64,000 nt of DNA. Source: Plantago ovata (taxonomy: Eukaryota; Streptophyta; Magnoliopsida; Lamiales; Plantaginaceae). Shown in pieces: positions 23,291-34,050 of this stretch. The stretch spans positions 53,586,738-53,650,737 of the forward strand of contig CM051455.1 in assembly GCA_028274465.1 (NCBI GenBank), given 5' to 3'. Below the pieces are notes generated by a model. That model was not told where the DNA came from. It made no database searches and saw only the letters and a program-made list of their open reading frames with translations. The position numbers and the translations under genes are program-made. Every line of letters starts with the position of its first letter. Within the stretch, counting starts at the first letter, position 1.

Positions 23291-25229
23291 CAGTTTCACT
23301 TTTTGCCCTTACTAACCTCTCGAGTTACCAATCTTGCCACCCCCCTCAACCAACACTCTTTATTTTTTACTTTTATACGATCGATGAGTCTGTGCGTACA
23401 TGTGTAAGTAAATTGACTTATAAGTTCACAGTCGGAAAAGTAAGTGTTACGAGACGGTAGTCGAATAAGTAAATTAAGTTCCAAATAAGTACCTAATGTA
23501 GCAGTACATTGACTGGGGTAGGTGGAACTAGCAATGAAGCCCTTGTGGAGTAGATGTCAAAGACTTCGATATAAGTGGGTAGTTGTTGAATGAAGAGTTG
23601 ATCAAGTGTATCGAGCAACTGAGTTGTATATAAAGTTTTTTACCAGTCAAATCGAAGCAAGTTTGGAGTTGACTACAAATGGAATTCGTCCATGGATTAA
23701 GTACAGTTCGTGGACAGGAACGAGTAAGATTATGGGTGATCAAAAGTTATAGGTTAGACATCTTTAACGAGACGTTTTGGGCAACAATAACAATTATCTT
23801 TTGAGTTATAATTCCACAAAATTATTCTATCTACTAACCTCTTTAAAATATCTAATCTTTTATAGGTTTTTTCACATATATTAGCATCCATTTTGTGTTG
23901 TCGATATTGTTGGTTCCCGGAATTAAATCTTGCGAACTTAAATCGAAGGAACTTGAAAGGATTCGATGGCAAAATGTTTCATATGAACTTTCTCTGTAAA
24001 GAGGATACAAGTTTTTGAATGGGTTATGATGATCTAACTTATCATAATGGAGTTCTAAGCTATTTATATAGTCATGGTTGGGAGGAAACTAGCTTCACAT
24101 CCCGCATATAGTGGCCAAACCCGTCCAGTAATGATTTGCAACTGAAATTTAAGTAAAATGGACGAGTGGACCTCCAGGGCAGGTTGTTTGTCCCTTTGGA
24201 TGCTGTCAGGGGATCCACTAAATCTCTTTAAATATTTCAAACCACTATCTCTTTAACTGTTTCAAACCACTATCTCCCTAGTTGTTTCGAATCTAGACCA
24301 AGTCAAAACCCATGTTAACTCTCATAGAACTGATCAAGCCTCCTGGAATAAGTGAACAACTATTGATGTCCTTTTGGATAGAAGAATCTTATAGCTGAAT
24401 GATTTATCTTGGGCCCAAGGGGGGCAGGAGGTCAAGTAAGTATTGCCAGGGGGCTAGAAGGTCAAGTAAGCATTTTTCATATAATCATCACATTACATTC
24501 CCTGCTAAAATGGTTTGGTCGATTACTTTGAATTGCTGGGGGTGGACTTTATGGTTGCAGGAGACAAGGACCACCTTACTATGTCATTCGATCTCCTCCA
24601 TGGGGCTCTTAGGGAGAGGAGCATTTTATCATCCAACAATACTCTTACTCACCAACAATCTCACTAAAACTATTTGGAATTGGAGGTAGTTTTTGTTAAT
24701 ATAAGATGTTTCTATTTTTGATTGTACTCTCTCAAAATGGTAAATATAAATAAATGAAAAGTGACCTAAAAATTCAACCATCTCACGCTAGACACTTGAG
24801 TTAGATTTGGAAAGTTGTTGGATTCATTTTTTACTCAGGACATGACCGGTCAACATGTGCTCTTGCTCCTCATTGTAGCGATCCAACATGAACAGGGACG
24901 GGCAAGAATGAATAGCTCTCCTTTTGCCCCTAGCATCGTCATGGCCAAATTAATCATTGATGAAGAAATTCAGGGAAAATTACGTATACACCCCCTGGTT
25001 TTATTGCATTCATCTTTAAGGCCCCGTTGAAAGTTTACATTGACACCCCTGTCGTTAAGTCAACCATGGTCAACGTTAATATTACACCAAATGCCCCTGT
25101 CACATAATTACGATGTCATAGTTTATTTGTAAAATTGTGAAAAGGAAAAGAAAATTTAAAAAAAAATCAAGATGAAAGAAGAAAGTGAAAACATAATGAA
25201 AAATGATAATAATTCCAGAAGGAAAATAT
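23291..25229. other. no gene recognised
   Basis: About 1.9 kb with only short frames. An AAACCACTATCTC repeat occurs twice at 24239-24272. GGGAAAATTACGTATACACCCCC at 24972 looks like the end of a transposable element but no partner end was found. Confidence 0.4.
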
Positions 25230-25522
25230 TAAACGTTGGAACATAAATTTACTAAATGTTGGAAATTATTGTAAATTACATAAAATATCTATAAATTTAT
25301 AATTTTACAAATTAACCCAATACTTTTAAAATCATCACAATTCCAACTTAATAAATCAAGCCTCTAAATCAATAACCTAATCAACATATTTCAATTCAAC
25401 TTGAAGAACACACCAAGAGATATCATCAAACTCAAATCAAGGTTAGTTCTTTAATTTTTTTTTTTTTAAAGTATATGTGTGGCGGAAAACCACCGCCGCC
25501 CATATTAAGGCCGAGCAGCCGC

Positions 25523-25545
25523 GCCTGCTGTTCCGAACAGCAGGC
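25523..25545. repeat. GC-rich palindrome in the left inverted repeat
   Basis: Two 11-base arms GCCTGCTGTTC / GAACAGCAGGC around one base. Further CAGCAGGCC motifs follow to 25590. Confidence 0.9.
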
Positions 25546-25645
25546 CGCTACAGCAGGCCGCTGTCGGAACAGCAGGCCAGCGGCCTGGTGTGTCTTTTTT
25601 AATTTTTTTATTTTTTTATTTTTTTTATTTTTTAAATTTTTTTTG

Positions 25646-25646
<1 letters not shown>

Positions 25647-25729
<83 letters not shown>
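25647..25729. repeat. (TA)n microsatellite
   Basis: About 41 TA units in the left inverted repeat; counterpart of the (TA)n-rich tract at 31682-31791. Confidence 0.98.
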
Positions 25730-25731
<2 letters not shown>

Positions 25732-25900
25732 AATTACATCAAACTTCAACTTGTTATATTAATTGATCTTCATATTTTATTGATGCACACATTTCTCATG
25801 TCCCCTTATAATTTGATAATAAATTAATGACTTGTTGTATATATACGTAGTTGTAGAGATATTGATTGTTCATTCTAATCTTACTTTGTTGTATTTATAG

Positions 25901-28212
25901 ATGGATAAGGGTGGAAAGAAAGGATATTGGGAAGATGTTGGTGGTGGACGCTTGCAAGGAAGGGTTGTTACTCAATCAAACCGTAAGCGTGCAGAAGAAG
26001 GACGTAGGCTTCCTGTTGAGGCCAAAGCAAGGGCTACGAGGGATGACATGGAGCAGGAAAGTGAGAGTACCCAAGTGCATGAACAGTCTGCACGTGCAAC
26101 TGAGACCATGGTGGATAGTTCCGATGATGATGATACTTCGATATCTAGTGGTACACTTAAAGATATGGAGAGAGATGCATATCTTGATAACCTTCGCAGT
26201 AAAGGTAAAGGGATTAATCGCCATGAGATTGCTAGTGATGAGGAAGACGATGAAGAAACTTATGATAATTTGCAAGGTAATTCATTTCTTGTGATTTTAT
26301 CAGTTAATATTGTTTAGGTTCTTCTTTTTAATTTTTTCTTTATTTAGGGCCGAGAGAACATATTCATGGTGACATGGAGGGTAATGTGCATGGTAGCCCG
26401 ATGAGTTTGGGAGTTGATGGAGGGCCAGTACTAAAGGAGTTATTGCCTTCGTTCAAACACCATATTGCATACCAAATATGGCATAAGGGGGAGGTCAGTC
26501 AATTTTATGTTTGTGAGACTTGAATTATTATGTTGGTCACATAATATTTAATATTGTTGTAACATGTTTTGTTTTTTTTTATAGGTCCTTAGGTGCTTGC
26601 ATTGTCATTCAAGACATGCAAGATCAAAGAATCTCTCTATCCCAGAAAAAGATGCAAATTATGATGTATTGACATGGTTGAAGGAAAGTAGGCTATACCA
26701 CCTGAAGGACTGTATGTACAAGTCTATTGACCACGCTCTTATATCAGCTTTTGTTGAGAGATGGCAGCCTGAGACCAACTCCTTTCACATGCCATTCGGT
26801 GAGATGACCATCACTTTACACGATGTATGGTATATTCTACACATCCCCGTGACTGGTAAGCCTGTGATTTCTAGTCGCACGACTGAGGGTTTGATGACAG
26901 ATATGGGACTTCTGCTGGAATTGCCTTTGGATGACAAATTGGGAAGGGAACTTGGTTGGAAGCATGGTCGGTGTGGGTTTGATGTATTGGAGAAGCGCCT
27001 AAAACAGGGTAATTTGAACAACAACTCTGTATTTTCAACGTACTTGTTGTGGCTCCTTGGCACGACATTGTTCGTTGATAAGACAACCACTCTTGTCCAC
27101 GCCGGTTTTCTAGAGTTTCTACATGAAAGTGATGGTGTTCAGAACTATGCATGGGGTGCAGCTACATTGGCCAACTTGTACAGACAACTCGGAGAGGCAT
27201 CACGAGCTGGATGCACCAACATTGCTGGTTGTCTCACACTTCTACAGGTTAGTGTCAGCGTCAGTGCTTTTTATCTAATGTTGTCGTTATAATACTTATT
27301 ATTGAATTAACATACAATGCATTAATTACAGGCTTGGATTTATGAATACTTCCCGCCTTTTCGTCCAAGGGGAAGAACAGATGTGGTAGATGGTCCTTGG
27401 GCAAAAAGATGGATACCGTCCCCAAACCGACTAGCTGAGCAGGAATCATTACTGAAGTCTATCCGTATTCAGTTGGACGAGTTGCGTGCCAACCAAGTAA
27501 GTTTCCTAGTTTACTTGAATTCTGACTTTAGTTCTGTTTGAATATTATCGTCAAATGTACAATTTTGTTTCGTACTCAGGTGAACTGGACACCATTTGGG
27601 GACAACCCTTCCCAGGAATTCCGATAACACTGTTTGAGGGTATTCTACATTGTCGGAGTTACACCGAGCCATATATGCCAGATCGTGTCATGAGACAGTT
27701 TGGATATGGACAGTCTATTCCATTCGCACCAATTCATCCAGTAAAAGCTGTGAGGACAGAGACACCACGTCAATACATTCTGGAACACCATGTCGACCGA
27801 ACCATGTTTTTGAAATGGCGGAGCCACTTATGCAACCTATCACAGAGGTAACTATGACTACATGCAAATTTAAATGGTCTATTTAAATTTTTCATTTGAA
27901 GACCATTATGACTAACTATATGTATCTTAATCTTTCAGGTCTGTGAGGCTTAATACATTTCAAATTGAGAGTGATACTACTGATTACCTACTTTGGTATA
28001 TTCCTAGGACACATCCCAAGGTAAATAGAGAGGTTGTCCAGAATGCAGTTCAGGATAAGAATTCTGAAGCGGAATTGCTTATGACTATCACGGATATGGT
28101 CGCCCCATTCCATCCGCAGACCAATCCATCTCCCACTTATGATGACATGAAAAACCTTGTGCATCAACTGTCCCGTATGCTAGTCAAGAAGCCTCGTAGG
28201 ATAGTTGATTAG
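25901..28212 (+). pseudogene. plant mobile domain (PMD) protein gene of the MULE, one frame break
   Basis: PMD proteins (Arabidopsis MAIN/MAIL1 family) act in nuclear silencing with PP7-like phosphatases; many PMD genes live in transposons. Exons by GT-AG and frame: 25901-26276, 26348-26493, 26585-27247, 27332-27496, 27580-27847, 27939-28212. The N-terminus MDKGGKKGYWEDVGGG is followed by an acidic stretch (SSDDDDTS, DEEDDEETY). The PMD core reads HALISAFVERWQPETNSFHM, GEMTITLHDVWYILHIPVTG, YLLWLLGTTLFVD, AWIYEYFPPFRP, EPYMPDRVMRQFGYGQSIP. In exon 5 the frame runs VNWTPFGDNPSQEFR-stop, while PITLFEGILHCRS continues one base shifted: a missing base in GAATTCCG (27617 region), possibly TTT read as TT. 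It ends VKKPRRIVD. The start is placed right after the TIR intron acceptor. Confidence 0.85.
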
Positions 28213-28574
28213 GCACTACAATGACCGTGTCTTTTATGTTTTAGTTTAATTTGTGTTCCGGATACTCGAACCCTTTGACGTTTGTGTTTTTCTATGTGTT
28301 TGTTTTGGACCTAAATTATTATTTTTGGATGTTAGTTTATGTTTGTGAGACTTGAATTATTATTCTATGGGTGTTTCGAATGTTAGTTTGTGTTATTGCA
28401 ATGCCACTATTTTACAAAAACTAACCACAAAAATAAATAATGGGGATTCTAAATAATTAGGAAAATTGTATAAGATATTGCAAATAAATCAGAAATGTGA
28501 AAAGCTATTCTATGAAAAACTAACAAGAATTCATCATACTTTCCCTCTCTCTACATACCAATCTTTCCAATGAG

Positions 28575-29259
28575 CTACCTGTGGCACCCTATGATATTTC
28601 CAAAAATGATGAAGTTCCCGATCGGGGCTCCTGGGTCCACGTGTATCACAAAGAAGTGGTTGCTGCTCATACCAATTGACCATTCTTCTGCGGGTGGATC
28701 TGGTCGTGGGTGTTCTGGATCAGCGCGCGATTCCCATGGTACGAATGTATAGCTACTATCTGCACGGTAACAATGGATAACTTTCTGATACTTAGTCGCA
28801 ACTGCTAGACCGAGTTCTGTCATACTCAACCAGTTAGGTTTATCGCATCCCCCAACAAAATGAGTCAAACTAATAATTTGCCTTTGGTATTCAACACAAC
28901 CTCCTGCAGATCAAGTCAAATAACAATTGAAAGTTTCATATTTATATTATATAATAAATAGCATTATGTACATGTTTCAATGAAATAAAAATAGAAAAAA
29001 ATTATGAGAAGGAAGCCAACATACCTGCAATGGCTATATACTTGTCTTTGTAGAGTCTCATCTCTTGAATTATGTCCAGACGCACTTGAACCCATTTTTC
29101 CTGTGTCCCGTACCTATAGTGGGCTAGTGCTCGGTACCCACAATTCCCATCAGAGTCAACATTCAACCATCCTGTGATATAGTCTGCTAAACGAACCGGC
29201 ATCCATGAGCTATATTCAAAGTTGAACAGTTGTTTCGTAGCCTTTTCCTTCTCATTCAT
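28575..29259 (-). other. OTU-like cysteine protease domain of the MULE transposase gene
   Basis: DSDGNCGYRALAHYRYG holds the Asp-x-x-x-Cys active site of OTU deubiquitinase-like proteases. The intron at 28904-29024 is GT-AG; then ELGLAVATKYQKVIHCY and SSNHFFVIHV supply the late catalytic histidine. A tail LHHFWKYHRVPQVAHWKDW continues only in a shifted frame. OTU and ULP1 proteases are known passengers of plant MULEs. Whether it is cleaved from or fused to the transposase is unknown. Confidence 0.75.
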
Positions 29260-29261
29260 CT

Positions 29262-29500
29262 TGTCCTTTTGATTCTTCTCATCTTTCTGATCCTTCTTCT
29301 CATCCTTCTTCTTTTCATTCTTATCTTCTTCTCATTTTCTTCTCATCTTTCTGATCCTTCTTCTCATCCTTCTTCCTTTTATTCTTATCTTTCTTCTCAT
29401 TTTCTTCTCATCTTTCTGATCTTTCTTGTCATCCTTCTTCTTTTCCTTCTTATCTTTCTTTTCATTCTTATCTTTCTTCTCATCCTTCTTCTTCTCCTTC
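29262..29500 (-). repeat. degenerate GAAGAAGGATGAGAAG-type tandem repeat
   Basis: Imperfect tandem units of 12-21 bases encode a charged Lys/Glu/Asp linker between the zinc-finger end of the transposase and the OTU domain. Slippage here explains at least one frame change. Confidence 0.8.
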
Positions 29501-31681
29501 TCATATTCACTTTGGTATCTTTTCCCCTCAGCGTTAGGAGGTCGTCCTTTGTGCTTATGATGAATTGGCTCTTCAAATGTGGTTGACGCGGGGAACCTCA
29601 TTTCATGGATATATTGAGATAACATCCTCTTCTGCACGTCAGATGCACTTTCCTTGAAGCCTCTGAATGCTTCGTCACATATATCATCAACAGTGGCTTT
29701 TCTGGAATCATCCCAAGAATATTTCTTATCCAAATCAAGAGTTTTCCAGAATGGGTGAATATCAATTGGGTCGATTGGAGTATATTCATCTTCAAGCTTC
29801 TTCATGTGGCATGCACACATCAACCATGTGTGCTGCGTAACTCACATATACAAATAGGAGCATCACCCCCGCTACATTTTGCGTCATAGCATCTTTTATT
29901 CCACTCCTCTAACTCGTTAGCCATCAACTGTATTGCATCATGCGAAACAATCCCACCAAGCCTTCGAAACAACAAATTTGCTCTACAATGATGAGACTCC
30001 TTCGTTCTATTCAGCTCGAAATCAGATCTAATATGATTCAATTCATCTTCAACAATCTCGTGGATCTTCAAAAAAATGGTAGGAAAATTACTCCTCGCAT
30101 TTCTAATCCAGGACTTCAGTTGAGCATGCGCACTTTCTACCCTGCAATAATATTAAAGATTGCATAATTGAATATGATAAATTTATGCAAGTGGTGTGCT
30201 TTTACGATAATGAAAGGACAATAGTAAATTAAGAAAATTGAGTCAATGGTACCTGTTGGTTGTTTGAGTTCCAAAATGTAGATATTTTCTTGTCCAGTAC
30301 GACACAAAATTTTCATGATGCGGATCACACCATGTCTTCTTGACATACTCTCCAAATAGTGGTAAGAATCTCCAAGTATAAAGTAGCTCATCCACATGTT
30401 TTTCATATTCATCAACACTTTGTGAGTTCACAACCTTCTTCCACCTTGCCCTAACTGCCCTCTCATACTTTCGACTTCCAGAGTGTTTAACAAAATTCTT
30501 ATGTACACATTCTGAAATGTGTCGCCTACAAAGTAGACGACCACTCTCCGGAAAAACAGTATCAATGGCGTTCATAAGGGCTTGCTCTCTATCTGTAACA
30601 AAAACACCTGGATACTCAACAGCACTAAAAAATTTCTTCAACTCTCTCATTATCCACACATAGCTATCCTCCTTTTCATGGTAGATGCATGCAAATGCAA
30701 CATGAAAATTCTTACCGGTTGGCAATAAACCCATCACTTGAACCAAAGGCATATTATATAGATTTGTTGCATATGTGGCATCCAAGAGAATAACATAAGG
30801 ATATAGTCGAACCAAATCAACGCTATGATGGTGAGCAAAAAAAACTTCACCAACATGATTATTACCTGGTTCCTTTCGCTCATTATGATAGTAATGGTGA
30901 TCGGAGAGTAACTTCAGAAAGTATTGCATCGTGGTTAGCCCATCCCTATCCTTGTTCTTGTTTTTGTGAATTGCATTGTACACATGTCTGATGTTGCTCA
31001 CATTATCTTTATTCAACAACTTTACCTCTTGCAGGATACTCTTTGGCTTCGTTCGAGTCATATACAACTTATGTATGTGTTCTAGCTCCGGTTCGCTCAA
31101 CTTTGCCGCCGATGTATGCCAATTAGGGTGCTTCCCAAGTGCATGGTTATGCCTCCCTCTATTCTCGCTTGTGCGTACAACCCATGGACCATTATCACAA
31201 TTTCTTTTTAGTTTCAACTGAAAGGGACATTCATTCTTCTTCGTCCCACTTGAATGGCGACTCACAACATTGACATTTTTACTCGTCGTCGCTCTGTACT
31301 TCCCACTACGTTCACAACCCAGGTAAATCCGATTTGCATGTGCTGTGACAACTGTGAAGTACATGTGATTTTCCCGACCAATTCGCCTAACTTCATCTTC
31401 TGCGGCTATTCTTGTAGGAAATTCTCCAAGACTATTGAACAAGTAATTCATGTCATCATACATATGATCTTGCTCCTTATCATTCCCATCATCATTAACC
31501 TGAAATAAAAATGTATACTAATCAATAAATTGATATATGAGATAAATACGTACATTTGTTCTAATAATTTGTAAAAAAAAACAGAAAGCAACAACATATA
31601 TATCATAAATGAAAATCAATGTGTGCATCAATAAAATATGAAGATCAATTAATATAACAAGTTGAAGTTTGATGTAATTGG

Positions 31682-31690
31682 ATATATATA

Positions 31691-31732
<42 letters not shown>

Positions 31733-31791
31733 ATATATATATATATATATATATATATCTATATATCTATATATATATATTATAATATATT
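31682..31791. repeat. (TA)n-rich microsatellite
   Basis: Interrupted TA repeat with CTATATAT variants, inside the transposase intron 1. Confidence 0.95.
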
Positions 31792-31846
31792 AGCAAAAAA
31801 AAAAAAAAAAAAAAAAATAAAAAATAAAACAGACCTATACGCGGGC

Positions 31847-31922
31847 CTGCTGCTCGCGCGAGCAGCAGCCAGCAGGCCGCGGCCTGCTGCTAGCCATTAG
31901 CAGCAGGCAAGCTTGCCTGCTG
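31847..31922. repeat. three adjacent perfect palindromes
   Basis: 31847-31868 (22 bp, arm CTGCTGCTCGC), 31870-31889 (20 bp, arm CAGCAGGCCG) and 31901-31922 (22 bp, arm CAGCAGGCAAG) are each exactly self-complementary. The arms share CAGCAGGC with the left end, so the three can also pair with one another. Confidence 0.95.
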
Positions 31923-32668
31923 TGGTTTACAAAAAAAAAAAAAAAAAGGCTTAATACACATAAAATCAGTAATCTTTACCTCATAATTTTCATACTTCGA
32001 CCATTCTTCAGTCCAAGGTGGCCATTCCATGTTGAAAATTTGTATTCAGAAGAGATTGTCTGAAGAATTGTGTGGAGAAGGAAGTAATGAACGTATGAAA
32101 TTGTGTTAGTTGTAATTTGTGTGTATTTAATGTTTAATAAATTTATGACTTATTTGTAAAATATTAAAAATAAGGTTGTTTTTTACAAAATACTAATAAA
32201 TTTTCAACGTTTCGTAAAATTGCTACTACGTTTAACAAGCCCCTTCCAGAATGGTGGCCAATCCTGGACACACAGCTCTGAACAGCTCAGAAACTTAGTT
32301 TCCCTTCTCTTTTTTTATAGAGTAGCCAAAGTCAACCAGACAGCTGCTAGTTTTCAAGGTCCGGTGAAGCTGGTTCAATTTTGTGAAGAACATGCATGTT
32401 AACGTTGCAGCATGCATTAGATTCTCTGTCAAATGTCAATCAATGTGGAGGCTTTCAGTTGTAAATTGTGATGGTGAAGATTGATGAACTATAATGCAAC
32501 ATCCACAAAAACTATCTTCATTTTCTGTATACTATGTTACAAGTTCAATGTACATACATATAAATATTGAAAGAAAAACAAAGGATTCGAACTAAAGTTC
32601 GTCCCAAGTATTGACTAACTAGGTAAACACCAATGCGCATAATCATTATGTAACCTGGATATGTTAAA

Positions 32669-34050
32669 TCAAGTCAGACTATCTCCTAAGAATCTCCAAC
32701 AAAGCTCGTTCCAAGTATCGATCGGACCAGGCAAACACCAATGCGTACAATCTCTGTAACCAGTATCCAGAAATTTCCCATAATGCTCATTAGGATGCCC
32801 ATCAGGCCGCATTAGCATCATTTCTGTAATATCGATAATGTCAAATGACACATTTCCGTTTTCTCCCCGTTCATTTCTTGCAATATCAATCTCCTCCGCT
32901 AGTACATTCCTGAGTTCCAAATCACCCCAATACGCAACCTCTTCCTTCCTGTAAGGTCTAGTCCTATTACACCTTCCTCCTGTATTCCAACCTCCACCGT
33001 CATAATGCTGCGGAGAAATGCCCTTGCTAAAATGCGGAGATTCTTGCAATTTTTGCAGTTGTTGATTCCTTAAAAGCTGCACGAAGGACCTTTCTAATGG
33101 CGGCGTGAACTTCCATTTCCATCACGCCTGGGACACTGCATTGAGTACAACCTACCAGATTCCCATTTTCGTATAGGTAATTTGGTCGGAAATACCAGAG
33201 AGCAGTGTTCATAACAGCGTAATCTAATGAGGGTATATTTGGGACCATCTGGTGTGTCTTTTGTCAACCTGCAAATCGAATCCCTCGGTGTAGGAGCCAT
33301 TGATTGTTCGCTTAGTGTGTGCGACAAGGATTTTAGACCACAAACACTTTACGGTGAAGTCATGCTTTGGAAATTTCATGTCGTCTCGACTGCATCTTTG
33401 GCGTCTTTATACGGGATTGCTTCTTCACCGTCTTTGTATATTTGTTTTGGAGTCTCGGCCTGCAGGATTTTCAAGTTTCGGAATATAACGAACTCCTTGT
33501 TGAAACTTGAAAGTAAAGCAATTAACTATAAACACAAAGGTGGTTCACAAAGACTGCTGCAAGTTCGCAAAAATCTTGTAAAAACACAATGCAGTTTAAT
33601 GAGTTTATTCAGAGATAGTAATTAGGCATCGGGAAATTCGGATAAGAACTTCTCAAACTTTTCACCAACTAAAGTAAAAGAGATAAATTCTAGGACGAAC
33701 CGTAGATGGAGACAGACGAGTGATTCCATTTGATTCGGGCAATTGAATCGCCTATGAATGCCATTGTCTTTCCTCTTACAATTCTAAGAAATTCTCTTGG
33801 ATTGAAGCGAGGAAGTTCACATTGGTTCGGTTTCCATCTCCAGTAGAGAAAATCTGTGTCCTTCTCCCCTGCCAGAAACAGTTCTTGGATGGTTGCATTG
33901 CTGTACATGTATAGTTCGTGTACAAAGGACCTCTAGCATCCCGAATCCACTGCCCTTTAAATAGGTCACATTTTGCACTACCTGAACGTTGAAGAAAGAA
34001 CTGTTCAATTCACCTGAGAATCTATATGAAATAAGTTTATGAATGATCAT
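32669..34050 (-). pseudogene. trichome birefringence-like (TBL/DUF231) O-acetyltransferase, decayed
   Basis: TBL proteins acetylate cell-wall polysaccharides in the Golgi. Minus-strand pieces in several frames give the whole catalytic part: CDLFKGQWIRDARGPLYTNY and DTDFLYWRWKPNQCELPRF, the GDS box FIGDSIAR, FTVKCLWSKILV, LDYAVMNTALWYFRPNYLY, NGNLVGCTQCS, RCNRTRPYRKEEV, and the DxxH box DCTHWCLPGPIDTWNELCW near the stop (32669). Frame changes occur after NCFWQGRR, after FIGDSIAR, before KFPKHDF and before the DYAVMN segment (PNIPSLDYA vs SQIYPH), so no single product is possible even with introns. An N-terminal membrane anchor was not found. The neighbouring MULE right end lies about 440 bp downstream of the stop. 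Confidence 0.8.

Larger units (their letters stand above)
25440..25795 (+). repeat. left inverted repeat, forming the PMD first intron
   Basis: A donor-like AAG|GTTAGT at about 25441 starts the intron. Then come poly-T, a palindrome cluster (25523-25590), T/A-rich sequence, (TA)n at 25647-25729, and the 65-bp arm. The acceptor is GTATTTATAG at 25900. Confidence 0.75.
31612..31979 (-). repeat. right inverted repeat, forming the transposase first intron
   Basis: The intron runs from donor GAG|GTAAAG (31979) through poly-T, three palindromes (31847-31922), (TA)n-rich sequence and the 65-bp arm to acceptor TTTCAG before 31499. Layout mirrors the left end. Confidence 0.8.
28575..32030 (-). pseudogene. 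MULE transposase (FAR1-type DNA binding) with C-terminal OTU domain
   Basis: DDE transposase that would cut and move the element. Exons: 31980-32030 (MEWPPWTEEWSKYENYE, in the right inverted repeat), 30253-31499, about 29025-30141, 28575-28903. The FAR1/WRKY-GCM1-like zinc domain spans residues ~30-125 (GCERSGKYR...ENRGRHNHAL). The transposase core follows: VILLDATYATNLYNMPLVQ (first Asp), FVTDREQALMNAI (second Asp), LLCRRHISECVHKNF. A SWIM-like CICELRSTHG...CACH comes next. Between THG and MCACH one base is missing (GGTTGATG at 29818-29826 where GGTTTGATG is expected). A lysine/glutamate/aspartate linker joins to the OTU part. At least two further frame breaks lie in the linker and last exon, so the gene is either dying or mis-called. 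Confidence 0.85.
25230..32230. mobile_element. Mutator-like element with convergent PMD and transposase-OTU genes
   Basis: The ends are inverted copies of each other. Segment 25731-25795 matches the reverse complement of 31612-31680 with about 65 bases essentially identical, and both sides share in order a T-rich leader, poly-T, CAGCAGGC palindromes, T/A-rich run, TTTTGC(TA)n and this 65-mer. The plus strand from the left end encodes a plant mobile domain protein; the minus strand from the right end encodes a FAR1/MURA-type transposase continued by an OTU-like domain. The two stop within about 360 bp of each other. Outer ends and a 9-bp target duplication could not be fixed; the limits given are approximate. 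Confidence 0.8.

Noticed and set aside
24972..25229. GGGAAAATTACGTATACACCCCC as the true left end of the MULE
   Set aside because: No inverted partner found on the right side of the MULE; may be a separate element end.
29230..29586. 118-codon plus-strand Leu/Ile/Phe-rich frame
   Set aside because: Antisense of the Lys/Glu/Asp linker of the transposase-OTU gene.
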